Positions 24,977 to 33,160 of a stretch of 64,000 nucleotides of DNA are shown piece by piece. Numbering within the stretch: position 1 is the first letter of the stretch; every line of letters starts with the position of its first letter. Both the position numbers and the translations under genes were made by a program. This stretch comes from Actinomadura flavalba DSM 45200. GTDB taxonomy: Bacteria > Actinomycetota > Actinomycetes > Streptosporangiales > Streptosporangiaceae. Where the stretch lies: contig NZ_KB894093.1 in the NCBI RefSeq assembly GCF_000374305.1, positions 1,798,001 through 1,862,000 on the forward strand. Reading direction: 5' to 3'. Below the pieces are notes generated by a model, which saw only the letters and a program-made list of their open reading frames with translations, searched no databases and had not been told where the DNA came from.

Positions 24977-26689
24977 TTGCGGCGTGTCCTGCTCGCCACC
25001 GCCTGCGCCGTCGCCACCGCGGCGTCGCTGGCCGCCCCCGTCACCGCGCAAGCGCAGCCAGCCCAGGCCGACAAGGCCACCGAATACGTCGTCCTCTACA
25101 AGGACGGCGCCTCGCTCGGCGCGGCGCGCGCCGCGCTCAAGGCGGTCGGCGCCACGATCGTCCGCGAGAACACCGACGTTGGCGTCGCCACCGTCCGTAC
25201 CCGGACGCGCGACTTCGGCGCGGCCGTCGCGGCGCAGGCCGCCCTCGACGGCGCCGCCTCGCAGCAGATCATCGGCAAGGCCCCCAAGAACGCGCACGCC
25301 CGCAGCCGCGACACCGACGAGAAACTCGCCGGCACGCAGGGCCGCTTCGACTTCGGCAGGCCCAAGGGCGAGGAGCCCCTCGCCGGCCTCCAGTGGGACA
25401 TGAAGCAGATCGGCGCCACCGCCAAGGGCTCGCACCGCACCGAGCCGGGCGACCGCCGCGTCATCGTCGGCGTCATCGACACCGGCGTGGACGGCGACCA
25501 CCCGGACATCAAGCCCAACTTCAACCGCGCGCTCAGCCGCAACTTCACCGTCGACGTCCCCACGGACGCCAACGGCAACGAGGTCGACGGCCCCTGCGAG
25601 GACGAGCCGGACGGCTCCTGCAACGACCCGGCGGACGTCGACGAGAACGAGCACGGCACGCACGTCGCGTCGACCATCGCCTCGCCGCGCAACGGCCTGG
25701 GCATCGCGGGCGTCGCCCCGAACGTCCAGATCGTGAACCTGCGCGCCGGGCAGGACTCGGGCTACTTCTTCCTCCAGCCCACCGTGGACGCGCTCACGTT
25801 CGCCGGCAAGAACGGCATCGACGTGGTCAACATGAGCTACTACATCGACCCGTGGGCGTGGAACTGCACGAACAACGCGGCCGACTCGCCCGCCGACCGG
25901 CGTGAGCAGGCCACGGTGATCAAGGCGGCGCAGCGCGCCCTGGACTTCGCCTACCGCAACGGCGTCACGCTCGTCTCGGCGGCGGGCAACCAGCGCGTCG
26001 ACTACACCAAGCCGCTCACCGACACCGGCAGCCCGAACTTCGCGTCCGAGCCGGGCGAGGAGCCGCGGGAGCGGACGATCCACCCGAGCTGCCAGTCGAT
26101 GCCGTCCGAGGGCAACCACGTGATCCCGGTGTCGTCCACCGGTATCAGCGAGCGCAAGGCGTACTACTCCAGCTACGGCAACGGTTACGTCAAGGTCGCG
26201 GCGCCCGGTGGCGACAAGGTCGACAACCCGGACGGCAAGGCCGACGACCGGCTCGGCATCTGGGCCGCCTACCCCGAGTCGATCGCCCGCGAGCGCGGCG
26301 AGCTGAACGCCGACGGAACGCCGAACACGCCGCGCGTCGTGCGCGACTGCAAGGGCGGCACGTGCGCGTACTACCAGTCGATCCAGGGCACTTCGATGGC
26401 CGCGCCGCACGCGGCGGGCGTCGCGGCGCTGATCGTCAGCAAGTACGGGAAGAAGGATCGCAGGGGCGGCCTGACCATGAGCCCGGCGGCCGTGGAACGC
26501 CGCCTGCTCGGCACGGCGACGCCCAAGGCGTGCCCGTCGCCGCGCACGCAGGAGTACGTCTGGTACACCCGCGCGGCCGACGGTAGCTGGGTGCGGAACA
26601 GCTCCACGCAGACGTGCGAGGGCACCAAGGGCCGCAACGGCTTCTACGGCGCGGGCATCATCAGCGCGCTGAACGCCGTCCGGCGCTAG
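24977..26689 (+). CDS. Secreted S8 (subtilisin-like) serine protease
   Basis: A 570-residue secreted protease. Signal peptide residues 1-26, an inhibitor-I9-like propeptide about 34-110, and an S8 catalytic domain with Asp168 ('VIDTGVDGDHPD'), His226 ('NEHGTHVAS'), oxyanion Asn338 ('SAAGN') and Ser473 ('QGTSMAAPHAAG'). An acidic loop rich in Asp, near 196-224, may bind calcium. The start is a TTG at 24977 because AGGAGG at 24965-24970 lies six bases upstream and the signal peptide begins there; an upstream in-frame GTG at 24905 would give a poor leader. A perfect hairpin terminator follows. Confidence 0.92.
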   Translation: MRRVLLATACAVATAASLAAPVTAQAQPAQADKATEYVVLYKDGASLGAARAALKAVGATIVRENTDVGVATVRTRTRDFGAAVAAQAALDGAASQQIIGKAPKNAHARSRDTDEKLAGTQGRFDFGRPKGEEPLAGLQWDMKQIGATAKGSHRTEPGDRRVIVGVIDTGVDGDHPDIKPNFNRALSRNFTVDVPTDANGNEVDGPCEDEPDGSCNDPADVDENEHGTHVASTIASPRNGLGIAGVAPNVQIVNLRAGQDSGYFFLQPTVDALTFAGKNGIDVVNMSYYIDPWAWNCTNNAADSPADRREQATVIKAAQRALDFAYRNGVTLVSAAGNQRVDYTKPLTDTGSPNFASEPGEEPRERTIHPSCQSMPSEGNHVIPVSSTGISERKAYYSSYGNGYVKVAAPGGDKVDNPDGKADDRLGIWAAYPESIARERGELNADGTPNTPRVVRDCKGGTCAYYQSIQGTSMAAPHAAGVAALIVSKYGKKDRRGGLTMSPAAVERRLLGTATPKACPSPRTQEYVWYTRAADGSWVRNSSTQTCEGTKGRNGFYGAGIISALNAVRR

Positions 26690-26699
26690 TTATCCACAG

Positions 26700-26729
26700 G
26701 CGGCCCCCGGTCTCGACGCCGGGGGCCGC
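26700..26729 (+). terminator. Terminator of the S8 protease gene
   Basis: A perfect 11-bp stem (GCGGCCCCCGG / CCGGGGGCCGC) with an 8-base loop starts 11 bases after the protease stop. Confidence 0.8.
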
Positions 26730-26749
26730 TCGGCTGATACCCATGGGAC

Positions 26750-27217
26750 ATGGCATTCAGGGTGACGTTCGTGTGCACGGGGAACATCTGCCGCTCGCCG
26801 ATGGCCGAGCAGGTGTTACGCCGGCACGCGAAGGACGAGGGACTCGACGTCGAGGTCGACAGCTCCGGAACCGACGGCTGGCACGCCGGTCAGGAGGCCG
26901 ACGCGCGGACGGTCGCCGTGCTGCGCCGCGCGGGGTACGGCTTCGACCACGCGGCGCGGCGGTTCGAGGCCGACTGGTTCGACCGCTACGACCTGATCCT
27001 CGCGCTGGACGAGGGCCATCTGCGCGAGCTGCGCGCCCGCGCACCCGACGCCGAGTCCCGCGACAAGATCCGGCTGCTGCGCGAGTTCGATCCCGCCGCC
27101 GGGGACGACCTGGACGTTCCCGACCCGTACTACGGCGACGACGCCGGTTTCGACGAGGTCCTCGCGCTGGTGGAGGCCGCGATGCCCGGCCTGCTCGACG
27201 AGATCCGCAGCCGATGA
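26750..27217 (+). CDS. Low-molecular-weight protein-tyrosine phosphatase
   Basis: A 155-residue LMW-PTP. The P-loop 'VCTGNICRSP' (CX5R) is at residues 8-17 and the general-acid motif 'DPYYG' is near residue 125. The enzyme dephosphorylates phosphotyrosine or small phosphoesters in the cytoplasm. It overlaps the following fructosamine-kinase gene by four bases (ATGA), so the pair is translationally coupled and may act together, for example in handling sugar-phosphate or glycation products (inference). It begins 20 bases after the protease terminator, so its own promoter must overlap that hairpin region. Confidence 0.92.
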   Translation: MAFRVTFVCTGNICRSPMAEQVLRRHAKDEGLDVEVDSSGTDGWHAGQEADARTVAVLRRAGYGFDHAARRFEADWFDRYDLILALDEGHLRELRARAPDAESRDKIRLLREFDPAAGDDLDVPDPYYGDDAGFDEVLALVEAAMPGLLDEIRSR

Positions 27218-28035
27218 GCGCGCTGCACGACGTCACCGACCTCGGCTCCAGCCACTCCTGGACGCTGCATCGCGCCCGGCTGGACGACGGCACCGACGTG
27301 TTCGTCAAGCGCGCCGCGTCCGCGCCGGGCGTCTTCGACGCCGAGGCGCGCGGCCTGCGCTGGCTCGTCGAGGCGGGCGGCGATCCGCCCGTGGCGCGGG
27401 TCGTGCACGCCGACGAGCGCACGCTCGTCCTGCCGTGGCTGCCGACGCGGAGCCCGGACGCGCGCGCCGCCGAACGGTTCGGCCGCGAGCTGGCCGCGCT
27501 GCACGCCGCCGGGCCGGAGGAGTTCGGCGCCTCGTGGGACGGCTTCATCGCCGATCTCCCGCTCGACAACACGCCCGATCCGGGGCCGTGGCCGCGCTGG
27601 TTCGCGGAACGGCGCCTCGCGCCCTACCTGCCCGCCGCCGCACGGCATCTGACCACGGCCGACGTGCGGCGCGTCGAGCGCGTCCTGGAGTCGATCGACG
27701 CCCTCGCGGGTCCGCCCGAGCCGCCGAGCCGCACGCACGGCGATCTGTGGTCCGGGAACGTGCTGTGGTCGGATGGGCGCGGCATCCTCATCGACCCCGC
27801 CGCACACGGAGGCCACCGCGAGACCGACCTCGCGGCCCTGGACCTCTTCGGCGCCCCCCACCTCGACCGCGTCCTCGCCGCCTACGACGAGACGGTGCCG
27901 CTCGCCGACGGCTGGCGCGAACGCGTGCCGCTGCACCAGATGCACCTGCTCCTGGTCCACGTCGTGCTGTTCGGCTCGTCCTACGCACCCCGCCTCGCCG
28001 ACGCCGCCGCCCGCTCACTCGCATCGGGCGGCTAG
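27214..28035 (+). CDS. Fructosamine kinase family protein
   Basis: A 273-residue member of the fructosamine-3-kinase/ketosamine kinase family (PF03881), aminoglycoside-kinase-like fold. 'DVFVKRA' contributes the ATP-binding Lys, 'THGDLWSGNVLW' is the Brenner catalytic loop, and 'ILIDPAAHGGHRETDLA' supplies the metal-binding Asp. Such kinases phosphorylate glycated lysines so that the sugar is released, repairing proteins. ATG 27214 overlaps the phosphatase stop. Length is normal for bacterial members. Confidence 0.88.
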   Translation: MSALHDVTDLGSSHSWTLHRARLDDGTDVFVKRAASAPGVFDAEARGLRWLVEAGGDPPVARVVHADERTLVLPWLPTRSPDARAAERFGRELAALHAAGPEEFGASWDGFIADLPLDNTPDPGPWPRWFAERRLAPYLPAAARHLTTADVRRVERVLESIDALAGPPEPPSRTHGDLWSGNVLWSDGRGILIDPAAHGGHRETDLAALDLFGAPHLDRVLAAYDETVPLADGWRERVPLHQMHLLLVHVVLFGSSYAPRLADAAARSLASGG

Positions 28036-28137
28036 GACGTGGACGCATCGGTCACCCCGGGCCCCGGGCTCGCTGAGGGCGACACCCGGCTGATCGAGAC
28101 GAGGCGGGCTCGCGATCCAAACCGCCGCGTCCGGCTC

Positions 28138-28464
28138 GTCGCGCCCGCGCGTGGGCGAGACGACCGGAGGGCGCGCTGTCCGAACGCGTCGCGCCCGCGT
28201 GTGGGCGGGATGACCTGCACCGGCCCCTGCTCCGCCGCGACCCGCCTCGTCGCGACCGGCGTCTGGGAGGAACCAGCAGCCTCGCGCCCGCGAGACGGGA
28301 TTCGGCCTGCGCTCGTCGCGCCCGAGCTTGGGCGGAGCAGCCGAGGCCGAGACGGCCCCACCTCGGCCCCGCTCGTCGCGCCCGCGCGTGGGCGGAGATC
28401 GAGTAGACGCTCGGAGACGAGCTGGCCGACCCGCTCGTCGCGCCCGCGCGTGGGCTGAGTCTGG
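28138..28464 (+). CRISPR. Degenerate CRISPR-like array (type I-E-like spacing), no cas genes
   Basis: Six repeats of about 28 bases start at 28138, 28188, 28249, 28315, 28375 and 28437; a seventh, more divergent copy is at about 28281. The core GTCGCGCCCGCGCGTGGGCG is identical at 28138 and 28375 and differs at one base at 28437. The second copy ends GGGATGACC, like actinobacterial type I-E repeats. The core folds as a GCCC...GGGC hairpin. Three gaps are 33, 32 and 34 bases, with unrelated sequences; the others are 22 and about 40. No cas gene lies in the window. It may be a decayed array or a minisatellite that mimics one. Confidence 0.45.
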
Positions 28465-28584
28465 AATCGGTGGGGGTGGTTCTGCGGGGATCGGGCGTCG
28501 AGCTCGTGTGCCGTTGGGGGAGTACCTGGGGCGTAGGGCGGCCGTTTCGGGTCTTCGGGTGCCGGGTCCGTGGCGGGCCGACGT

Positions 28585-28609
28585 TCACCGCTGACAGGTC
28601 CAGCGGTGA
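28585..28609. other. Perfect hairpin in a long non-coding stretch
   Basis: CACCGCTG (28586-28593) and CAGCGGTG (28601-28608) form an 8-bp stem extended by a T-A pair. It lies in the 409-bp stretch between the CRISPR-like array and the next gene, in which I see no credible gene. Could be an operator or terminator. Confidence 0.35.
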
Positions 28610-28873
28610 GCACGAGGGAGCTTCCGCTCGGCATGGCGCGAGGTGAGGACGGGACGTTCGGGGGTGCGTTCGCGCGGCGTCGTGTGGGCGGAGGTGGAGC
28701 GTTCCGGGGAGGTGTCAGGGAACGGGCGTGGAGTCGGGCCGGACGGCTTAGGCTGGTGCGCGGCAATCGTCCGTTACGCGGGGTTGACTCCGTGGATGTG
28801 GGTGTTTGTCGGGGGCGGGATGAGATAGAAACGACGGGCACGTGCGCGGACGGAAGGGTGGAAGCGTCAGGCG

Positions 28874-29884
28874 ATGAGTGGTCACGACAACGAGGCCGGG
28901 AACGGGCCACGGCTTCTCTCCTGGCGCAGCCTGATCCCGCTCACCGTGGCGGTCGGGGCGTCGCTCACGATCGCGGGCGGGCTCGACACCGTCGAACGCG
29001 TCCAGGACCACCTGCGCGCCAAGCAGACCGAGGCCACCACGTCCGCGCAGAAGAAGCCCGCCAAGAAGACCGAGCCGCGCTACGTCGTCGGCGTCCGCCG
29101 CGCCGGTGGCGCGCTCGTCGTCCGCGACGCCAAGTCCGGCAAGGACGTGGGCGTCCCCGTCGCGGCCCCGGCCGACCGGCGGTTCCAGCGCGTCGCCGCC
29201 GCCGGGGGAGCCCGCAGCTACGTCGTCGCGTCGGCGGGCGGCGGCACCGTCACCTTCGACCGGCTCAAGCTCGACGACAAGGGCCGCCCCACCGCCCTCA
29301 CGGCCATCCCCGACGCGACGGTGAAGGGCCGCTCGACGGCCTGGTCCGACCTCGCCGTCACCCCGGACGGCGACCGCATCGCCTACGTCGCCTACCAGGG
29401 CACCACGGGCCGCATCGCCGTGCTGAACGCCGAGACCGGCGAGCGGAAGGTCTGGACGACCCGCGCGTCCGCGCGGATCGGCAGCCTCTCCTGGGCCGGG
29501 GACACGCTGTCGTTCGTCTGGAGCCCGAGCGCGAAGCGCCACCAGCTCCGCACGCTCGACACCACAGCCGCGGCGGGCGATCTGAAGACCAGCCGCGCCG
29601 TCCTGCGGCTCCCGGCGGGCTCGCGCGCCGCCGTGCTCAGCCGCGACGGCGGCACCGTGCTGGCGGGTGTCGCCGACAAGGCGCAGACGTCGCTGCGCGC
29701 CTACTCCGTGGCGACCGGGCAGCCCACCGACGTCCTGTGGACCCGCCCGGTCGACGGCGGAGTGGCCCGGCTCGACGCCGACGGCAGCGGCGGGCACCTG
29801 CTGGCGTCCGGCGCCGACGGAACGCTCTACGGCAAGGGCGCGCTCGGCGCCAAGGCCGACGATCTCACCGACGTCGCCTGGTAG
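28874..29884 (+). CDS. Membrane-anchored beta-propeller protein, function unknown
   Basis: A 336-residue protein with a cytoplasmic N-terminus, one membrane helix at about residues 19-36 ('SLIPLTVAVGASLTIAGG'), a Lys/Thr-rich linker, and an extracytoplasmic domain of repeated four-strand units: 'YVVGVRRAGGALVVRDAKSG', 'DLAVTPDGDRIAYVAYQG', 'SLSWAGDTLSFVWSPSAKRH'. The pattern resembles WD40/TolB-like beta-propellers. No catalytic motif is seen. ATG 28874 follows a GGAAGGGTGGAAG-type purine stretch. It is convergent with the desaturase gene, six bases apart. Family not recognised. Confidence 0.75.
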   Translation: MSGHDNEAGNGPRLLSWRSLIPLTVAVGASLTIAGGLDTVERVQDHLRAKQTEATTSAQKKPAKKTEPRYVVGVRRAGGALVVRDAKSGKDVGVPVAAPADRRFQRVAAAGGARSYVVASAGGGTVTFDRLKLDDKGRPTALTAIPDATVKGRSTAWSDLAVTPDGDRIAYVAYQGTTGRIAVLNAETGERKVWTTRASARIGSLSWAGDTLSFVWSPSAKRHQLRTLDTTAAAGDLKTSRAVLRLPAGSRAAVLSRDGGTVLAGVADKAQTSLRAYSVATGQPTDVLWTRPVDGGVARLDADGSGGHLLASGADGTLYGKGALGAKADDLTDVAW

Positions 29885-29890
29885 CCGGCG

Positions 29891-31015
29891 TCACGCCGCG
29901 ACGGCCTCCTTGGCCAGCGGGGCGCGCGGCGGCACCGGCACCGTCTTCGGACCGGGCAGCGCGTACCGGAAGATCTTCTTCCACGTGCTCGTGACCTGCT
30001 TGGCCAGCGGACCCGTGTGGTACGGCAGGTCGTACTTCTCGCACAGCGCGCGGACGCGCGGCGCGATCTCGGCGTACCGGTTGCTGGGCAGGTCCGGGAA
30101 CAGGTGGTGCTCGATCTGGTGGCTGAGGTTGCCGGTCATGATGTGGAACAGCTTCCCGCCGGTGATGTTCGCCGAGCCGAGGAGCTGCCGGACGTACCAC
30201 TCGCCCTTGGACTCGCCCTCCAGGCGGTCCTCGGTGACCTCGAAGACGTCGACGTCGCCGGGGAAGTGCCCACAGAAGATGATCATGTGGGCCCAGACGT
30301 TGCGGATGATGTTCGCGGAGAAGTTCGCCGACAGTGTCGACAGGAACTGCGGCCCGCTGAGCAGCGGGAACGCGATGTAGTCCTTGCCCCACTGGCGGCG
30401 GATCTTGCGGCCGATCTGCCGCAGCTTCTCCTTGGTGACCTCCGGGTCGGCCGTGCCCTTGCGGATCTTCTCCAGGTCCAGGTCGTGCAGCGCGACGCCG
30501 TACTCGAAGAACATCGCCAGCAGCGCGTTGTAGACGGGCTGCGGCAGGTTGGCCGGGTGCCACGGCTGCTCGGCGCGGACCCGCAGGATGCCGTAGCCCA
30601 CGTCGTGGTCCATGCCGAGGACGTTCGTGAACGTGTGGTGGACGAAGTTGTGCGAGTGCTTCCACTGCTCGGCGGGGGAGACGTTGTCCCACTCCCATGT
30701 CGTCGAGTGGATCTTGGGGTCGCGCATCCAGTCCCACTGGCCGTGCATGACGTTGTGCCCGATCTCCATGTTCTCCAGGATCTTGGCGACGGACAGCGTC
30801 GCGGTCCCGGCGACCCAGGCGGGCGGCAGCACGGAGGCCATCAGCAGCGCCCGGCCGCCGATCTCCAGACCGCGCTGCCACCGGATGATCCGGTGGATGT
30901 AGTCGGCGTCGTGGTCGCCGAGGTCGGCGCTGATCTCGTCGCGGATCGCGTCCAGTTCCCGGGCGATGGCCGCGTAGTCGGACGGGGTCAGATGCTCGGT
31001 GACGTTCGTGGTCAT
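29891..31015 (-). CDS. Fatty-acid desaturase (DesA3-like, acyl-CoA/acyl-lipid)
   Basis: A 374-residue membrane di-iron desaturase. The three histidine boxes are present: H87NVMH91, HNFVHH (His122 to His127), and 'HQIEHHLFP' near residue 300. Its layout matches Mycobacterium DesA3-type Delta9 stearoyl-CoA desaturases. It introduces a double bond into a fatty acyl chain using O2 and two electrons. The gene directly upstream encodes the likely electron donor, a flavin/2Fe-2S reductase, as in the mycobacterial Rv3230c-Rv3229c pair. GAGGAG lies about 9 bases before ATG 31015. Confidence 0.92.
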   Translation of the reverse strand: MTTNVTEHLTPSDYAAIARELDAIRDEISADLGDHDADYIHRIIRWQRGLEIGGRALLMASVLPPAWVAGTATLSVAKILENMEIGHNVMHGQWDWMRDPKIHSTTWEWDNVSPAEQWKHSHNFVHHTFTNVLGMDHDVGYGILRVRAEQPWHPANLPQPVYNALLAMFFEYGVALHDLDLEKIRKGTADPEVTKEKLRQIGRKIRRQWGKDYIAFPLLSGPQFLSTLSANFSANIIRNVWAHMIIFCGHFPGDVDVFEVTEDRLEGESKGEWYVRQLLGSANITGGKLFHIMTGNLSHQIEHHLFPDLPSNRYAEIAPRVRALCEKYDLPYHTGPLAKQVTSTWKKIFRYALPGPKTVPVPPRAPLAKEAVAA

Positions 31016-31037
31016 GATGGGTGACTCCTCTCGGGGG

Positions 31038-32120
31038 TCAGAGTTCGATCTCGACGGGCCCGGCCGCGGCCGAGATGCACGTCTGGACGAGGTGACCCTC
31101 CTCGCCGTGCACCTCGCCGGTCCGCAGGTCGCGGACCTGGCCGGACCGCAGGCGGCCGACGCAGCTGTAGCAGATGCCCATCCGGCAGCCGCTCGGCAGC
31201 AGCGCGCCCGCCTTCTCCCCGGCGTCCAGCAGGGGGGTGGCGCCGTCGGCGTCCACCGTCACGTCGCTCGCGCAGAACCGCACCCGGCCGCCCTCGCCGC
31301 CGGCCCCCGCCAGCACGGGACGGAAGCGCTCGACGCGCAGCCGGTCCGCGGCGTCCGCGGTGCGCCAGTGTGCCTCGGCCTCGTCGAGCATGTCGGCCGG
31401 GCCGCAGACCCAGGCGTCCCGCGTCGTCCAGTCGGGGCAGACGTCGGGCAGGTCGGCCGGCTTGAACCGGCCGTCCGTGGCGGTGTGCCGCACGTGCAGG
31501 GTCAGCCGCGGATGACGCGCGGCGAGCGCGCGCAGTTCAGCGCCGAAGATGACGTCGTCGGCCGTTCGGGCCGAGTGGACGACGACCGTGTCCGGCAGCG
31601 CGTCGCTCTCGGTGAGCGACCGCAGCATCGCCATGACGGGGGTGATGCCGCTGCCCGCCGTCAGGAACAGCAGCCGGTCGGGGATCGGCGAGGGGAGAGT
31701 GAACTCGCCGTCGGCCTGCTCCAGCCGCACGATCTCGCCGGGCTCGGCGCGTTCGGCGAGGTAGCGCGACACGACGCCGTCGGGGTTGGTCTTGACGGTG
31801 AGGCGGAGCCTGCCGTCGGACGTGCGGGGCGCGGACAGCGAGAACGTCCGCCAGTGGCGGACGCCGTCGACGTCCACGCCGATCTTCACCCACTGGCCGG
31901 GCCGGTGGCCGGCCCAGTCGGGACCGGGCTTGATGGTGATTGTCACGGTCCCGGGGGCTTCGGGGTGGATGTGCTCGATGCGTCCGCGCAGCTCGGCCGT
32001 CGACCACAGGGGGTTGACCAGGCCGAGGTAGTCCTCGGGCAGCAGGGGTGTGGTCAGCCAGCGTGTGGCCGACACGAGCCGGCGGACCGGTGTGCGTTGT
32101 CTCGTCGCTTGCGGACTCAA
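31038..32120 (-). CDS. Ferredoxin-NAD(P)H reductase (FAD and 2Fe-2S), desaturase partner
   Basis: A 360-residue electron-transfer protein. FAD-binding 'HWRTFSLSAP', NAD(P)-binding 'TAGSGITPVMAMLRSL' and 'AWVCGPADML', and a C-terminal plant-type 2Fe-2S domain with 'CRMGICYSC' and a distal Cys in 'LVQTCIS'. It passes electrons from NAD(P)H to the downstream desaturase. The start is TTG 32120: GGGGAGG (complement of 32126-32132) is five bases upstream, and the two palindromic operators at 32146-32176 would otherwise lie inside the coding region. A longer ORF to 32309 is therefore rejected. Confidence 0.9.
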   Translation of the reverse strand: MSPQATRQRTPVRRLVSATRWLTTPLLPEDYLGLVNPLWSTAELRGRIEHIHPEAPGTVTITIKPGPDWAGHRPGQWVKIGVDVDGVRHWRTFSLSAPRTSDGRLRLTVKTNPDGVVSRYLAERAEPGEIVRLEQADGEFTLPSPIPDRLLFLTAGSGITPVMAMLRSLTESDALPDTVVVHSARTADDVIFGAELRALAARHPRLTLHVRHTATDGRFKPADLPDVCPDWTTRDAWVCGPADMLDEAEAHWRTADAADRLRVERFRPVLAGAGGEGGRVRFCASDVTVDADGATPLLDAGEKAGALLPSGCRMGICYSCVGRLRSGQVRDLRTGEVHGEEGHLVQTCISAAAGPVEIEL

Positions 32121-32145
32121 GCGGGCCTCCCCGGGCGGTCCTAAC

Positions 32146-32176
32146 TTACGTTTCCGTAACCTACGGTCGCGTAGGT
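32146..32176 (-). promoter_or_regulatory. Paired palindromic operators before the reductase-desaturase operon
   Basis: TTACG-TTTC-CGTAA (32146-32159) is followed directly by ACCTACG-GTCG-CGTAGGT (32159-32176). Both are perfect palindromes with a 4-base centre and share a TACG/CGTA core. They lie 26-56 bases before the TTG start and probably bind two dimers of one regulator, likely TetR-type. No candidate regulator gene is adjacent. Confidence 0.7.
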
Positions 32177-32322
32177 CCAGGAGGGATGCAAGGGGTCCTG
32201 TGCCCAAAGCGACAGGCATCACACCATCGCAAGATGTCCCACTAATTGATGTAAGCCCGGCTGCTAAACCGGCTCGGAGAGTGTGGGCACGAGTGAGGAA
32301 AACGCTCACCCGTGCCCATAAC

Positions 32323-33033
32323 TCACTCGGAGTGGCGCTCGCCGTCCACGAACAGCGCGGCGCGACCGTCGTCGAAGCACACCAGGCCGGCGACGTCGAT
32401 GCTCTCCGGCAGCGGCGTCGAGTACGACCAGACCAGGTCCTCGTGGGCGGTTTCGCCCGTGCGGAGCGTCCAGTACTCGGCGGTGCCCTTGTACGGGCAG
32501 TCGGTCGAGGTCCGCGTCGGCTCCAGCAGATCCATGCGGACGTGCGTCTTCGGCAGGTAGAAGCGTACGGGCAGCCCCGTCTCGAACAGCAGCGTCGGGC
32601 TCGCAGACTCCGCGACCGTCACCCCGTCCACCTCGACGCGGACGTGCCGCGAGCTGGGCAGGACGTCCACGCGCTTGTACGGGTCGCGCGGATGGGCGAA
32701 GACCTCGCGGTCCTCCTCGAACCAGGCGTCCATCGCCTGGTGGTCGATCCGGACGAGCCCGGCCAGCTCGGGCGCGTCGTACGCGCGGGCCGCGTCCTGC
32801 GCCGCCGCACCGTCCACGCGGACCGTCGAGACGGTGGGCGTGCCGAGCGTCCGGTGCGGTTCGTCCGCGCCGCCGGGCTCCAGTTCCGCGCGGACGTCCT
32901 CCTTCGGGATGTAGTACGTGGGGTAGTAGGGGTGCTCCCAGACCAGCCGGGGCGCTCGCGTGTCGGCCACGAGGCGTCCGGCGAGGTAGGCCCGGACGCG
33001 CTTGGCGCTCGTCTCCACTCGCAGGGAAGTCAT
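32323..33033 (-). CDS. DUF427 domain protein (two DUF427 repeats)
   Basis: A 236-residue protein with two DUF427 units. The second shows the family hallmark: 'GVTVAESASPTLLFETGLPVRF', 'YLPKTHVRMDLL', 'CPYKGTAEYWTL'; the first shows 'AGRLVADTRAPRLVWEHPYYP' split forms and 'YYIPKEDV'. DUF427 proteins are small cytoplasmic beta-rich proteins without an agreed function. ATG 33033 aligns with the normal N-terminus, although there is no clear Shine-Dalgarno sequence. It may be transcribed ahead of, but separately from, the reductase operon, because operators intervene. Confidence 0.85.
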   Translation of the reverse strand: MTSLRVETSAKRVRAYLAGRLVADTRAPRLVWEHPYYPTYYIPKEDVRAELEPGGADEPHRTLGTPTVSTVRVDGAAAQDAARAYDAPELAGLVRIDHQAMDAWFEEDREVFAHPRDPYKRVDVLPSSRHVRVEVDGVTVAESASPTLLFETGLPVRFYLPKTHVRMDLLEPTRTSTDCPYKGTAEYWTLRTGETAHEDLVWSYSTPLPESIDVAGLVCFDDGRAALFVDGERHSE

Positions 33034-33160
33034 GTCCGGGACAACCGGTGTGATGCGGGTCCTATGCCGGGGCGGGCGGATTGATCGCATTCGGGCGGTT
33101 CGCCCCGGGTGGCTGCCGGGAAGATCCGATGCCAGTATGGGCGGGCATGACCGGCGGAGT

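Noticed and set aside
28039..28458. 139-codon plus-strand ORF through the CRISPR-like array
   Set aside because: Its translation merely repeats the Arg/Pro pattern produced by the repeats, with no ribosome-binding site or recognisable domain.
31038..32309. Longer start for the reductase at 32309
   Set aside because: It would place the paired palindromes inside the coding sequence and ignores the well-placed GGGGAGG before TTG 32120.
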